Source: Pseudomonadales bacterium
GTDB taxonomy: Bacteria; Pseudomonadota; Gammaproteobacteria; Pseudomonadales; Azotimanducaceae
DNA length: 64,000 bases
Assembly (NCBI GenBank): GCA_028285415.1
Contig: JANQPF010000005.1
Span: 1-64,000, forward strand
Direction of reading: 5' to 3'
Shown here: positions 27,314 to 36,861 of the stretch, in pieces
How the letters are laid out: each line of letters starts with the position of its first letter
Position numbering within the stretch: position 1 is the first letter of the stretch
Notes under the pieces: generated by a model
The model's database searches: none
The model's input: only the letters and a program-made list of their open reading frames with translations
Told to the model about the DNA's origin: nothing
Position numbers and translations under genes: made by a program

Positions 27314-29616
27314 TTGCGCGTGCGCTCCTGCGATTCCTCCAGCGTACGCCGCTGTCGACCTTGATGGCTGTGCTGGGCGTGGCGCTTGGCGTGACTTCGA
27401 TTGTCAGTGTCCACCTGATCAGCGCAACTGTGGCGGAACGCCTCGACGAGCTGATCCCGCGTCAGCTGGCCGGTTTCACCCATTTCCTGCACCGGGCCGA
27501 CCTGCAGGCTGACAACTATTTCGATTTACGTCGTCGCTGGCGTAGCGGTGCGCTGCCGGACGTCGAAGGTTTGAGCCCGTTGATCGATGAGAGTCTCCTT
27601 GTCGACACCCGGCAGGTCCGCGCCATCGGCGTTGATCTCTTCAGCGCTGATATCGGAGTGGTAGAGGGTGCAGGCTCTGCAGCGGCAGAGGAATGGCGCT
27701 GGGACGGCGTCTGGGTGGATGAGAGCCTCGTGGACGTCGTGCGATTGCCCGTGAACGGCATCATAGCCGCGCCGCCGGGCACGTTAGTTGGCGACATTGG
27801 CGTCGTGCAGGATCTGCTTGGCTGGCCGTCGTCACGGATCTCCTACGTTGGCGCAAGATTCGTCAGTCCGTGGGATGACCTCCGCAGTCTGGGTGAAGCG
27901 CTGTTACCGGGGCTCGATGCTGGACTCCCCGAAGTGACGCCGGCCCTGTCGGAAGCGGGGTGGCAGATTGTCAGCCTTGCCCGCCAGCACCCTGCCAGTC
28001 AGTTCGGCAAATCGGTGCTCTTCAACATCAGCGCGCTGGGTGCGCTTGCTCTGCTCGTTGCCTGGTTTCTCATGTACCAGGTAGCGGTGTCCTGGCTCCG
28101 ACGACTCTGGCCGGTGTTCGAACGTCTGCACGTGCTGGGGGTTTCATGGCGCGAGCTCGGCGGCTATTTTGCTGCTGCGATGCTTGTCCTTGGCGTTGTT
28201 GCGGGTGGGCTGGGGCTTGCTGCCGGCTACCTCCTTGCAGTTCAGTTATACGGCATTGCGATTCCCCAGGCGGAGCCTGAGTTCAGCCTGGACGCCTGGG
28301 TCGTGCTGAAAGCGGCAGGCAGCTCGGTTGCCGTTTGCCTCCTGGGCGGCGCCGTGGCGTTCAATCGTGCGCGCCACGGGATTCCTGCCGAGCGCCGGCT
28401 GCATGCTGCCCTGATCTTACCTCTGGCCGCGCTTGCAGGCGTGGCGTTTGATAGCAGCGGTCTCATTGGGGGGTTTTTCTCGATAGCCGTCTTGAGTGTT
28501 TTGACTGCGCTTGCCGTTGTACCTCTCCTCAACCGGCTGCGACTGCACAGCCAGAGGCTGGCCGGACCGCTGCTCGTCCGGCTCAGCCTGCGGGAACTCT
28601 TCTGGTATCCAAGAGAGTTTTCGATAGCGCTTGCCGGTTTGTCACTGGCAGTGGCTACGGCCATCGGTGTGGGCCTCATGATCGACAGCTTCCGCGCGGA
28701 TTTCAGCCGTATGCTGGATCGGCGGCTCACCTACGACGTGGTCGTTCGCGGGGGCGATGAGCTAGCCGGCATTGCATCGGAATTGGCGGCCACGCCGGAT
28801 GTTTCCCGGTTGCAGCGTTATCAAACGGTGGCATTGCGCATCGAAGGCGCGCCGTTCGAGCTTATCGTCACAAAGGTCGATGCGTTCGAGGCGGCACGCT
28901 ATGGGCTCTCGACACCGCTTGCTCCTGACGCTGCGCTTCTGAGCGAGCAGGGGGCGCGGACGCTGGGGCGCGGTCCGGGTGACACGCTGGAGGTCGACGG
29001 TCGCGAGCTGCGCGTTGCCGGTGTGTTCTCGAGCTTTGGCGATCTCGTCCCACGCGTCATCGTTGATAGGGGCAGCGGTTTGACGGGTCGCCTCGAGTCT
29101 CTCAGCATCAATGCAGACGATCCCGCCCGAGTTCTTGGTGCGATACGCAGCCTGTCGTCCGCCGCGGAAGTTGAGCTGCAGGCGGACTTGCGTCGTATTG
29201 CGCTCGATACGTTCGATCAGACCTTTGCGATCACGGCGGTGCTCATCACCATCGCCATGGTGGTCGCCGGGATCGGTGTATACGTTGCGGTCACCACGCT
29301 GCGGCTCAACCGGCGCAGCAGCACCCGGCTCTTGCATGGCCTTGGCATCGTGCGGGGGGAAAGCGCCCTCATGGATCTCTCTCTGGGTCTGGGCCTGGGG
29401 GCCATGGCGGTGGTGCTGGCGTTACCGCTCGGTCTGGCATTCGGCTGGATTCTCTGCGAAGTGATCAACCCGCGGGCTTTCGGATGGACCGTGGCGCTAG
29501 CGCTATCGGCAGATGCGCTGGCTACGCCGGCTTTCTGGGGGCTCGTGGCCGCGGCCGTGGCGGGTGTGCTGCGCTTTGGCCGCGACGAGGAGGGCACACA
29601 TGTGGCGCGTACTTAG
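27310..29616 (+). CDS. FtsX-like ABC permease, large (two FtsX domains)
   Basis: An inner membrane protein of 768 residues. The N-terminal helix (LMAVLGVALGVTSIVSVHLI) is followed by a large periplasmic domain, a set of helices about 235-440, a second periplasmic domain and a final helix set about 635-760, the layout of fused FtsX permeases such as AttF-AttG or BceB-like proteins. It is coupled by 4-nt overlap to the ATPase and by 17-nt overlap to the AttH-like lipoprotein gene. Substrate is unknown. Confidence 0.88.
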   Translation: MIARALLRFLQRTPLSTLMAVLGVALGVTSIVSVHLISATVAERLDELIPRQLAGFTHFLHRADLQADNYFDLRRRWRSGALPDVEGLSPLIDESLLVDTRQVRAIGVDLFSADIGVVEGAGSAAAEEWRWDGVWVDESLVDVVRLPVNGIIAAPPGTLVGDIGVVQDLLGWPSSRISYVGARFVSPWDDLRSLGEALLPGLDAGLPEVTPALSEAGWQIVSLARQHPASQFGKSVLFNISALGALALLVAWFLMYQVAVSWLRRLWPVFERLHVLGVSWRELGGYFAAAMLVLGVVAGGLGLAAGYLLAVQLYGIAIPQAEPEFSLDAWVVLKAAGSSVAVCLLGGAVAFNRARHGIPAERRLHAALILPLAALAGVAFDSSGLIGGFFSIAVLSVLTALAVVPLLNRLRLHSQRLAGPLLVRLSLRELFWYPREFSIALAGLSLAVATAIGVGLMIDSFRADFSRMLDRRLTYDVVVRGGDELAGIASELAATPDVSRLQRYQTVALRIEGAPFELIVTKVDAFEAARYGLSTPLAPDAALLSEQGARTLGRGPGDTLEVDGRELRVAGVFSSFGDLVPRVIVDRGSGLTGRLESLSINADDPARVLGAIRSLSSAAEVELQADLRRIALDTFDQTFAITAVLITIAMVVAGIGVYVAVTTLRLNRRSSTRLLHGLGIVRGESALMDLSLGLGLGAMAVVLALPLGLAFGWILCEVINPRAFGWTVALALSADALATPAFWGLVAAAVAGVLRFGRDEEGTHVART

Positions 29617-30751
29617 CGTTGCTCTGTCGGTGCTCCTGCTGCTCGCGTGTGAAGACGCGTCGGAGGAAGCGCCGGATTTTGGTGCTGGTCTCCGGGTCAA
29701 TACCGTGCTGGGCGCAGCGGAAGGTGACTATGCTGTGGCCAATGCGCCCCGCCGGTTTGTTTTCCCGGCAGACCATGGCGCGCATCCGCGCTACCGCAGC
29801 GAGTGGTGGTACGTCACGGCTGTGCTTGAAGACGAGTCCGGCGCCGAGTATGGCGCGCAATTCACGCTTTTTCGTCAGGCACTGCAGCCGCGACCGACGG
29901 GTGAAGGGCCGTGGCATACTGCTCAGGCCTATCTTGCGCATCTTGCGGTAACCGACGTCGAGGCAGGTCGACACGAGCATGCAACGCGTTTTGCCCGGGG
30001 GCATCCTGCCCAGGCAGGCGTGGCGGTGGAACCCTTTCGAGCCTGGATAGAAGACTGGCAGCTGGCTGAAGAGGTAACCGATCCGTGGACGGTGCGTCTC
30101 GTGGCCGGGGATGACCAGCTCGGAACTGTACTCACGTTTGAGCAGACTCAGCCGCTGGTCCTGCAGGGTGACGCCGGGCTGTCTCACAAAGGGCCGGGAT
30201 CCGCGAGTTATTACTATTCCATGCCCCGTTTGCGGACGCGGGGTACGCTGCGAATCGGCGATCGCGAGGTGACGGTCAGCGGTCTTGCCTGGCTGGATCG
30301 GGAATGGAGCACCTCCGTGCTGGGCGAGCACCTTGCGGGTTGGAACTGGTTTGCACTGCAACTGGATGACGGTCGCAGCCTGATGGCGTTCAGCTTGACG
30401 CGCAATGATGGGAAACCCGATCCGTTCGATCACGGGTTGTACCTCACAAGCGCGGCGGAGCAGCAGGAGCATCTGTCGGCTGAGACGTATACGCTCACGC
30501 CGGAACGTTTCTGGCGAGCGCCTGACGGCGCGCGCTGGCCGGTGCGCTGGTTGCTGACGTTCAGCGAGGCTGCGCCGGTGGCGCTCGCGGGGCAGACGTG
30601 GCGGATCGAGGCGCTTCTCGACGATCAGCTGATGGACGTGGGCCTCGTTTACTGGGAAGGCCTGGTGGGCGTACAGGACGCGGCCGGGAAGCGGCTCGGC
30701 CGGGGCTACATGGAATTGACCGGCTATCTGGGAGATGACAATGAGCGATGA
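29600..30751 (+). CDS. AttH/CrtC-like lipocalin-fold lipoprotein
   Basis: A 383-residue protein with a lipoprotein signal (MWRVLSVALSVLLLLAC, Cys17) and a two-domain lipocalin-like body matching the AttH/hydroxyneurosporene synthase (CrtC-like) family: YRSEWWYVTAVLEDE, SHKGPGSASYYYSMPRL, VSGLAWLDREWS. AttH proteins accompany AttE-type ATPases and AttF/AttG permeases in bacteria, as here. The ATG at 29600 has GAGGAGGG upstream and overlaps the permease by 17 nt; its function (lipid or hydrophobic ligand handling) is inferred from the family and context. Confidence 0.88.
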   Translation: MWRVLSVALSVLLLLACEDASEEAPDFGAGLRVNTVLGAAEGDYAVANAPRRFVFPADHGAHPRYRSEWWYVTAVLEDESGAEYGAQFTLFRQALQPRPTGEGPWHTAQAYLAHLAVTDVEAGRHEHATRFARGHPAQAGVAVEPFRAWIEDWQLAEEVTDPWTVRLVAGDDQLGTVLTFEQTQPLVLQGDAGLSHKGPGSASYYYSMPRLRTRGTLRIGDREVTVSGLAWLDREWSTSVLGEHLAGWNWFALQLDDGRSLMAFSLTRNDGKPDPFDHGLYLTSAAEQQEHLSAETYTLTPERFWRAPDGARWPVRWLLTFSEAAPVALAGQTWRIEALLDDQLMDVGLVYWEGLVGVQDAAGKRLGRGYMELTGYLGDDNER

Positions 30752-31319
30752 CGAACTCGAGTGGGAAAAGCTGAGTTCCAGCTACGACCCGGACGCGGGA
30801 CTGATCCTTTTTGACAAGCGCATCGACCGGATGCGCAATCCGCGCAACGACCAGGAGTTCGATCGCCTGGTGCTCGAGTCGGTCGATTGGGTCAACATGG
30901 TGGCACTGGATGCCGAGCGGCGTTGCGTGATGATTCGCCAATACCGCTTCGGCGTGGGTTACACCACGCTTGAAACGCCGGGGGGCATGGTTGATCCCGG
31001 GGAGGACTCGGGTACGGCGGCTGCGCGCGAGCTCCTCGAGGAAACGGGCTACGCGTCGGAGCGATGGACCTACCTTGGCGCGGTTGAGCCCAATCCGGCT
31101 TTCCACAATCATCTTTGTCATCACTGGCTGGCGGAAGACGCCTACGTGGCCCAACCTCAGGCGCTTGGCGAAGGCGAGTTGATCCGGGTAGAGCTCATGA
31201 GTGAAGCCGAGGTACGTGCTGCCGTGCAGGATGGTGAGTTGAAACATGCTCTTGCGCTGTCTGCCCTTGCCCGGGTTTACGCGCTCTGGCCGCGCCCTTT
31301 CCGGCATCCGGCGCCATAG
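30741..31319 (+). CDS. Nudix hydrolase, ADP-ribose diphosphatase-like
   Basis: A 192-residue hydrolase with an intact Nudix box: G(5x)E(7x)REL LEETGY, seen as GGMVDPGE ... ARELLEETGY near 80-100. The IRQYRFGVGYTTLETPGG segment is as in ADP-ribose and ADP-sugar diphosphatases. ATG 30741 has a ribosome binding site (GGGAG) placed correctly; an ATG 6 nt upstream is inside that spacing. It overlaps the AttH-like gene by 11 nt and closes the operon. Substrate not determinable. Confidence 0.9.
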   Translation: MSDDELEWEKLSSSYDPDAGLILFDKRIDRMRNPRNDQEFDRLVLESVDWVNMVALDAERRCVMIRQYRFGVGYTTLETPGGMVDPGEDSGTAAARELLEETGYASERWTYLGAVEPNPAFHNHLCHHWLAEDAYVAQPQALGEGELIRVELMSEAEVRAAVQDGELKHALALSALARVYALWPRPFRHPAP

Positions 31320-31583
31320 GCGCCAGCCACGGGATCTGGGTCACACTCTGCAACGAGTGTTGCAACGGGTCCTCGATTGTTTGATTTTCGATACAATTCG
31401 GACCTTTACGCCATGCGGCAATCTTGTTCCAATTGCGCATCAGAACAAGAACAGAGAGAGAGGACGGGGAGCGGCACACTCGAAGAGGAGCTTCGGGGCA
31501 TGACCGGGTCTGCGGACGACGTACCTTCGTCAGCGCAATTCTGCAGAGTTTGGTGAGCCGTATCGAAAAAGTGTCGATGAAAC

Positions 31584-33815
31584 ATGTCGATGAGTGACAA
31601 TTCGAGCCCACGAGAATCCTTTGCGAAGTTGATGAATCGGCCAACCGCCGAATTGCATCAAGCGCGCATTCTGCTGGTCGATGACAAGCAGGAACTGCTG
31701 ACCTCGCTCCATCATTTAGTCACCCTTTATGGCTACGAAGCCGATCAGGCTCTGGGTGGCGAGGCTGCGATGAATGCGCTGCAGAACGACACGTATGACG
31801 TTGTGCTGCTGGACCTCATCATGCCGGGCGTCAGCGGTCATGACATTCTCGACTACGCGGCGCGGGAAAAGCTCAAGTGCAAAATTGTCGTCGTCAGCGG
31901 TGATTCGAGCTTCAGCGGCGTCAAGCATGCCCTGCACTGCGGTGCCTTCGATTTCGTGAAGAAGCCTTACGAGGCGGCGGAGCTCATCGCGACCATGGAG
32001 ACGGCCTTGCGTCAGGTACGCCTCGAAGTTGAGCATGAGGTGATGGAAGGTCAGCTCAAAGAGTCCGAAGAGCTGCATCGTTTCATCGTCAACAGCTCAC
32101 CGGATCTGGTGTACATGCTCGATCGCAATGGCTGTTTCACGTTCCTCAACGATCGCATCGAAAGCATGCTCGGCTTCACGAAGCGTGAGCTGATCGGCAA
32201 ACATTATTCTGAACTCGTCGATGAAGACGACATGCAGGCGGCACACAATCTCTTCAACGAGCGGCGCACCGGCGAACGCGCGGTCAAAAACGTCGAGATT
32301 CGCCTGAAGAGCAAGCGTCAGGACCGACGCATGGGCGTGAATCGCCATCAGACGGTCTGGTCTGAACTCACCGCCATGGGTATTTATGCCAACGACAAAG
32401 AGCGTACTCGACAAAACTTTGCGGGTACCTACGGCACGGCTCGGGACATCTCCGAGCGCAAGCAGGCACAGGAGGTCATCAACTTCCAGGCGTATCACGA
32501 TCTCCTCACGCACCTGCCCAATCGAGCCCTCCTTAAAGACCGTTTGAACCTGGCGATCACCCACGCGCGACGGAATAAGCGCAAGCTCGCGGCGATGTTC
32601 CTCGATCTTGATCGCTTCAAACTGGTTAACGACACGCTGGGCCACAGCATGGGCGACCGCCTCCTGAAGGCGGTGGCCAATCGGTTGCAGAGCTGTCTGC
32701 GCAAAGGCGACACGCTGTCCCGGTTTGGCGGCGACGAGTTCACGCTATTGCTGCCGGAGGTTCGCACGCGCGATGACGTGGTTGTCATTGCAGAGAAAAT
32801 CTTGGACCGACTGAACGAACCGTTTGTCATAGACGGCCACGAGCTTTTTGTTGGCGCCAGCATCGGCATTGCCATGTACCCGGAGGCAGGTGACAGCGGC
32901 GAATCGTTGATCCAGAACGCCGACATTGCGATGTATCACGTCAAAGGCAGGGGTAAGAACGGCTATCAGTTCTTCTCGGATGAGATGAATCATCAGTTTT
33001 CCACGCGCCTCAACATGGAGCGTGAGCTACGGAACGGTCTCATCCAGGGTGAATTCGAAGTGCACTACCAGCCACAGGTGGCGCTGGCGACGGGTGCAAT
33101 CAACGGCGTCGAAGCGCTGGTTCGCTGGCGTCACGGCAGTCGCGGTCTCATTGAGCCGCGTGAATTTCTGCCGCTCGCCGAGGAGACGGGTCTTATCCTG
33201 CAGATCGACGAATTCGTGCAACAGCAGGCGTTCCACGACGTTGCCGCCTGGCAGCGGGCCGGGTACGGGGATATTGGCCTGTCGGTCAATCTCACGGCGC
33301 AGCAGCTCGAGCAGGACGGCTTCGTGGAGCGCTTTACCGCCTCGCTCACCGCATCCGGGCTCAATCCCGAGTTTGTGAAGCTCGAGATCACCGAAAACAC
33401 CTTGATGCAGGACATGGAAATCATCATTCCAAAGCTGAAGGCCGTCCGCAAACTGGGCGCCCGCATTGCGGTCGACGATTTCGGCACCGGATATTCGTCG
33501 CTGTCTTACCTGCATCAGTTTCCGATCAACACCCTCAAGATCGACCGGTCTTTTGTCGGGGACATACGCGCGGAGCAGGGTGACGCCAGCATCATCAACG
33601 CCATTGTCGCCATGGCCCGAGGCCTGCAGCTCGACCTCGTGGCGGAAGGCGTAGAAAACCGTACTCAGCTCAAGTATCTGCAGGCGCAGGGTTGTGAAGA
33701 GGTGCAGGGTTATATCTTTTCGCCCGCGGTGCCTGCCAGCGAGCTCGTCTCGCTGCTCGAAAACAACGCCTTCCCCGGCGTTCTCGAGGGCCATACGGCG
33801 GTTGCCACTGCTTAG
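31584..33815 (+). CDS. Response regulator with PAS, GGDEF and EAL domains
   Basis: A 743-residue cyclic-di-GMP signalling protein. Order: receiver 27-145 (D33/D34, phosphoacceptor D77, K127), PAS about 165-300 with a PAC-like end, GGDEF about 315-480 with the intact site RFGGDEF at 380-386, and EAL about 495-730 with EAL at 510-512. The GGDEF is preceded by no I-site RxxD that I can place with confidence; EAL metal residues appear present (NLTAQQL, EITENT, VDDFGTG, KIDRSF). It may be a bifunctional enzyme. ATG 31584 or 31590 could start it. It stands alone between two unrelated genes, with a 264-nt upstream region. Confidence 0.93.
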   Translation: MSMSDNSSPRESFAKLMNRPTAELHQARILLVDDKQELLTSLHHLVTLYGYEADQALGGEAAMNALQNDTYDVVLLDLIMPGVSGHDILDYAAREKLKCKIVVVSGDSSFSGVKHALHCGAFDFVKKPYEAAELIATMETALRQVRLEVEHEVMEGQLKESEELHRFIVNSSPDLVYMLDRNGCFTFLNDRIESMLGFTKRELIGKHYSELVDEDDMQAAHNLFNERRTGERAVKNVEIRLKSKRQDRRMGVNRHQTVWSELTAMGIYANDKERTRQNFAGTYGTARDISERKQAQEVINFQAYHDLLTHLPNRALLKDRLNLAITHARRNKRKLAAMFLDLDRFKLVNDTLGHSMGDRLLKAVANRLQSCLRKGDTLSRFGGDEFTLLLPEVRTRDDVVVIAEKILDRLNEPFVIDGHELFVGASIGIAMYPEAGDSGESLIQNADIAMYHVKGRGKNGYQFFSDEMNHQFSTRLNMERELRNGLIQGEFEVHYQPQVALATGAINGVEALVRWRHGSRGLIEPREFLPLAEETGLILQIDEFVQQQAFHDVAAWQRAGYGDIGLSVNLTAQQLEQDGFVERFTASLTASGLNPEFVKLEITENTLMQDMEIIIPKLKAVRKLGARIAVDDFGTGYSSLSYLHQFPINTLKIDRSFVGDIRAEQGDASIINAIVAMARGLQLDLVAEGVENRTQLKYLQAQGCEEVQGYIFSPAVPASELVSLLENNAFPGVLEGHTAVATA

Positions 33816-33910
33816 GAACGAGCGCCCCTGAGCGTCACGATCGTGGCGTCTGAAGCCCCTTTTACCGTATAGTTCGCGGTTCCTTTTTACCGCATGACTC
33901 AGAGCCCGGC

Positions 33911-35134
33911 ATGAAAGGCTTCACTTCCAGAATTGTGCATCAGGACCGGACGGCGGACATTGAACATGGCTCGGTGCACAAGCCCGTGCATACGTCCGTG
34001 GCCTTTGGCTACGAGGACGCGCGGGATCTTGCCGCCGTCTTTCAAGGCACAAGCGCCGGTTATACCTATGGTCGTCAGGTCAATCCGACTGTGGATGCGC
34101 TTGAAGCCAAGATCACCGTGATGGAGCAGGGGCTCAAGACCATCTGCTTCAGTACCGGCATGGCCGCCATTGGCACGGCCTTTTTTGCGCTGCTGCGCCC
34201 GGGCGACCACGTCGTTTCGAGCGCATATCTCTTCGGCAATACCAATAGCCTCTTCAACACGTTCGATACTCAGGGCATCAGCGTGACGTTTGTCGATGCC
34301 ACCGACATCGACGCGGTCACGGCCGCGGTGACGCCGCAGACGAAACTCGTCTTTGTCGAAACGATTGCCAATCCGCGTACCCAGGTGACGGCGCTCAAAG
34401 AGATTGGCGCGCTCTGTGCTGATCGTGGTCTCGTGTATGTTGTCGACAACACGATGACGTCACCCTTCCTCTTTCAACCGACAACGGTAGGCGCAAGCCT
34501 CGTGGTCAACAGCCTCACCAAATACATTGCCGGTCACGGCAACGCGCTTGGTGGCGCGATCACCGAAATGGGGCACTTCGATTGGTCCACGTTCCCGAAT
34601 ATTTACGATACCTACCAGAAGGGTGATCCGCAGCTCTGGGGGATCACACAGATTCGTAAGAAAGGACTCAGGGACTTCGGCGCAGCCCTCGCCCCCGAGT
34701 CGGCGCACCACATTGCCATCGGTGCGGAAACGCTGGCGCTCAGACAAACCCGGCAGTGCGAAACGGCGCAGACCCTGTGCGAGTATTTGAACGATCACGC
34801 CAAGGTTGAGCGGGTCTACTATCCCGGGCTTGCCGATCACGCTGAGCATGCCCGCGCAGCGGAACTCTTTCGCTTCCCGGGCGCGCTGTTCAGTTTCGAG
34901 CTGACGCCCGATCTCGACATCTGGGAGTTTCTCAATCGCTTCGAGCTGATCATCAACTCGACCAACCTCGGAGATAACCGCACGCTGGCCATTCCCGTAG
35001 CGCACACGATCTATCACGAGATGGGCGCAGAGCGGCGCGCGAGCATGGGTATTGCGGATTCGCTCATTCGCATATCGGTTGGTATCGAAGACGTGGACGA
35101 TCTCATCGATGATTTTGAGCGGGCGTTTGGTTGA
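33911..35134 (+). CDS. Trans-sulfuration PLP enzyme (cystathionine gamma-synthase family)
   Basis: A 407-residue cytoplasmic PLP-dependent enzyme of the Cys/Met metabolism family (cystathionine gamma-synthase, O-acylhomoserine sulfhydrylase, methionine gamma-lyase). PLP lysine is K204 in NSLTKYIAGHG; GYTYGRQVNPTVDALE near 50 and FSTGMAAIGTAFF near 80 are family motifs. Sequence alone does not separate synthase from lyase activity. The gene lies downstream of a signalling gene and upstream of an SDR in the same direction (21 nt). The metR-like gene elsewhere in the window shows methionine control exists, but no link to this gene is visible. Confidence 0.87.
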   Translation: MKGFTSRIVHQDRTADIEHGSVHKPVHTSVAFGYEDARDLAAVFQGTSAGYTYGRQVNPTVDALEAKITVMEQGLKTICFSTGMAAIGTAFFALLRPGDHVVSSAYLFGNTNSLFNTFDTQGISVTFVDATDIDAVTAAVTPQTKLVFVETIANPRTQVTALKEIGALCADRGLVYVVDNTMTSPFLFQPTTVGASLVVNSLTKYIAGHGNALGGAITEMGHFDWSTFPNIYDTYQKGDPQLWGITQIRKKGLRDFGAALAPESAHHIAIGAETLALRQTRQCETAQTLCEYLNDHAKVERVYYPGLADHAEHARAAELFRFPGALFSFELTPDLDIWEFLNRFELIINSTNLGDNRTLAIPVAHTIYHEMGAERRASMGIADSLIRISVGIEDVDDLIDDFERAFG

Positions 35135-35155
35135 GCCGATTGCAGGGGGGCACAT

Positions 35156-35920
35156 ATGGGTAGACTCGATGGAAAGGTTGCTGTCATCACGGGCGGCGCC
35201 GGCGGCATAGGTCGGGCAGCAGGCGAACGTTTCGTCGCGGAAGGCGCGGACGTGCTCCTGGTGGATCTCGACGAGGCAGCGCTGGCGGAAGCGTGTGCCG
35301 AGATCGGCAGCAACAAGGTGAGCTATTTCGTTGGCGATGTCACGCGAGCGGAAGACAATCAGGCGATGATCGATACCGCTACGGAACGTTACGGTGGCGT
35401 TGATGCGTTTCTGGCCAACGCGGGCATCGAGGGTGATGTCGCATCCATCCTCGACTATGACGAGACCCGCTTCGACCAGGTCATGGCGGTCAATGTAAAA
35501 GGACCGTTTCTTGGCCTGAAGGCGGCCATACCGGCGCTCACCGAGCGCGGCGGCGGCAGCGTCATCATCACGTCGAGCGTTGCGGGCATCCGTGGCGCAC
35601 CGGGTGTTGCGCCCTATGTCACCAGCAAGCATGCCGTCATTGGCCTCATGAAGTCGGCCGCCAAAGAGGCTGCGGCCGCAAACATCCGGGTCAACACGGT
35701 GAATCCCTCTCCGGTTGAGACGCGCATGATGCGCAGCCTGGAGGAGGGGATGGCGCCGGGGGCGGCGGATCAGGCCAAGGCCATGATGGAGGCCAATATC
35801 CCGATGGGACGCTACGCAGAGCCCGAGGACATTGCCAACATCATGCTGTTTCTGGCCAGCGACGATGCCAGCTTCATCACGGGCTCGGTTTACCTGGCGG
35901 ACGGTGGCAGTGTCGCTTAA
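35156..35920 (+). CDS. SDR family oxidoreductase
   Basis: A short-chain dehydrogenase/reductase of 254 residues. Motifs: NAD(P)-binding GGAGGIG near 13-19, D-V-T and NAG (LANAGIEG) and the catalytic Ser140/Tyr154/Lys158 set (SSVAG, YVTSK). The terminal AEPEDIANIMLFLASDDASF...DGG is typical of beta-ketoacyl-reductase-like SDRs. Cofactor preference suggested NAD by the acidic residue (VDLDEA) after strand two. The ATG at 35156 follows GGGGGG. Substrate is unknown. It starts 21 nt after the PLP enzyme and ends 17 nt before purC. Confidence 0.9.
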   Translation: MGRLDGKVAVITGGAGGIGRAAGERFVAEGADVLLVDLDEAALAEACAEIGSNKVSYFVGDVTRAEDNQAMIDTATERYGGVDAFLANAGIEGDVASILDYDETRFDQVMAVNVKGPFLGLKAAIPALTERGGGSVIITSSVAGIRGAPGVAPYVTSKHAVIGLMKSAAKEAAAANIRVNTVNPSPVETRMMRSLEEGMAPGAADQAKAMMEANIPMGRYAEPEDIANIMLFLASDDASFITGSVYLADGGSVA

Positions 35921-35937
35921 CGAGACGAAGCGCATTC

Positions 35938-36861
35938 ATGACTGAGGCGGTGCTTTCCACGGATCTGGCGCTGCCCAACAAGCGCTCGGGCAAAGTGCGG
36001 GACCTCTACGACGTCGAGCTGCCAGGCGGCGAAGAAGCACTCCTGATTGTTGCTACGGACCGCATCAGCGCGTTCGACGTGGTTCTTTCCAACGGTCTCC
36101 CCGGCAAAGGCGTGGTCCTCACGCAGATCTCCAGATTCTGGTTCGATCACTTCGGCGATAGCGTGAGCCATCATCTGCTCAGCACCGACGTCAAGGATGT
36201 ACCCGGACTGACGCCCGAGCAGCAGGGGGCTCTCGAGGGCCGCATCATGCTGTGCCGGAAAACGGAGGTTGTACCCATCGAGTGCGTGGCGCGGGGATAC
36301 ATCACCGGCAGCGGCTGGAAAGACTATCAGGAGTCCGGAGCGGTCTGCGGGATTGAGCTGCCTGAGGGTTTGCGCAACAGCGACAAGCTGGCTGAGCCGC
36401 TCTTCACCCCGGCAACCAAGGCCGAAAGCGGCCACGATGAGAACATCAGCTTTGCTGAGGGGGCGGCTGTCGTCGGCGAGGATCTGATGCGCTGGTTGGG
36501 CGAGATGACCCTGAGCCTGTATGCCCGTGCCCGGGACTACGCCGCGGAACGCGGCATCATTCTCGCGGATACCAAGTTCGAATTTGGTCTCGTGGCGGAC
36601 GCTGACGTGCCGCTGCTCATCGATGAAATCTTCACGCCGGACAGCTCCCGCTTCTGGCCTGCCGACGATTGGGAGCCGGGTCGCGAGCAGCAAAGCTTCG
36701 ACAAACAGATCGTGCGCAACTATCTCGAGACCGTGGTCAGCGCAGGTGACTGGGACAAAACGCCGCCCGGCCCTGAGCTTCCGCAGGAGGTGGTGGAAAA
36801 GAGCATTGCGCGTTACCTGGAAGCCTACGAACGGCTTACCGGCACCACGTTGACGCTCTGA
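35938..36861 (+). CDS. purC: Phosphoribosylaminoimidazole-succinocarboxamide synthase
   Basis: SAICAR synthase of purine synthesis: ligates aspartate to CAIR with ATP. The 307-residue length places it in the longer type seen in yeast Ade1 and many proteobacteria, rather than the 237-residue E. coli type. Motifs: GKVRDLYDVE near 20-30, ATDRISAFDVVL, the VECVARGYITGSGWKDYQ substrate site and DTKFEFGL. The stop overlaps the next ATG by 1 nt, so the unknown ORF and the biotin carboxylase gene are translationally coupled downstream. Confidence 0.96.
   Translation: MTEAVLSTDLALPNKRSGKVRDLYDVELPGGEEALLIVATDRISAFDVVLSNGLPGKGVVLTQISRFWFDHFGDSVSHHLLSTDVKDVPGLTPEQQGALEGRIMLCRKTEVVPIECVARGYITGSGWKDYQESGAVCGIELPEGLRNSDKLAEPLFTPATKAESGHDENISFAEGAAVVGEDLMRWLGEMTLSLYARARDYAAERGIILADTKFEFGLVADADVPLLIDEIFTPDSSRFWPADDWEPGREQQSFDKQIVRNYLETVVSAGDWDKTPPGPELPQEVVEKSIARYLEAYERLTGTTLTL

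Noticed and set aside
31343..31360. Hairpin ACACTC-loop-GAGTGT after the Nudix gene
   Set aside because: Six-base stem without T-run; chance occurrence is likely in this 264-nt gap, and I see no clear promoter there either.
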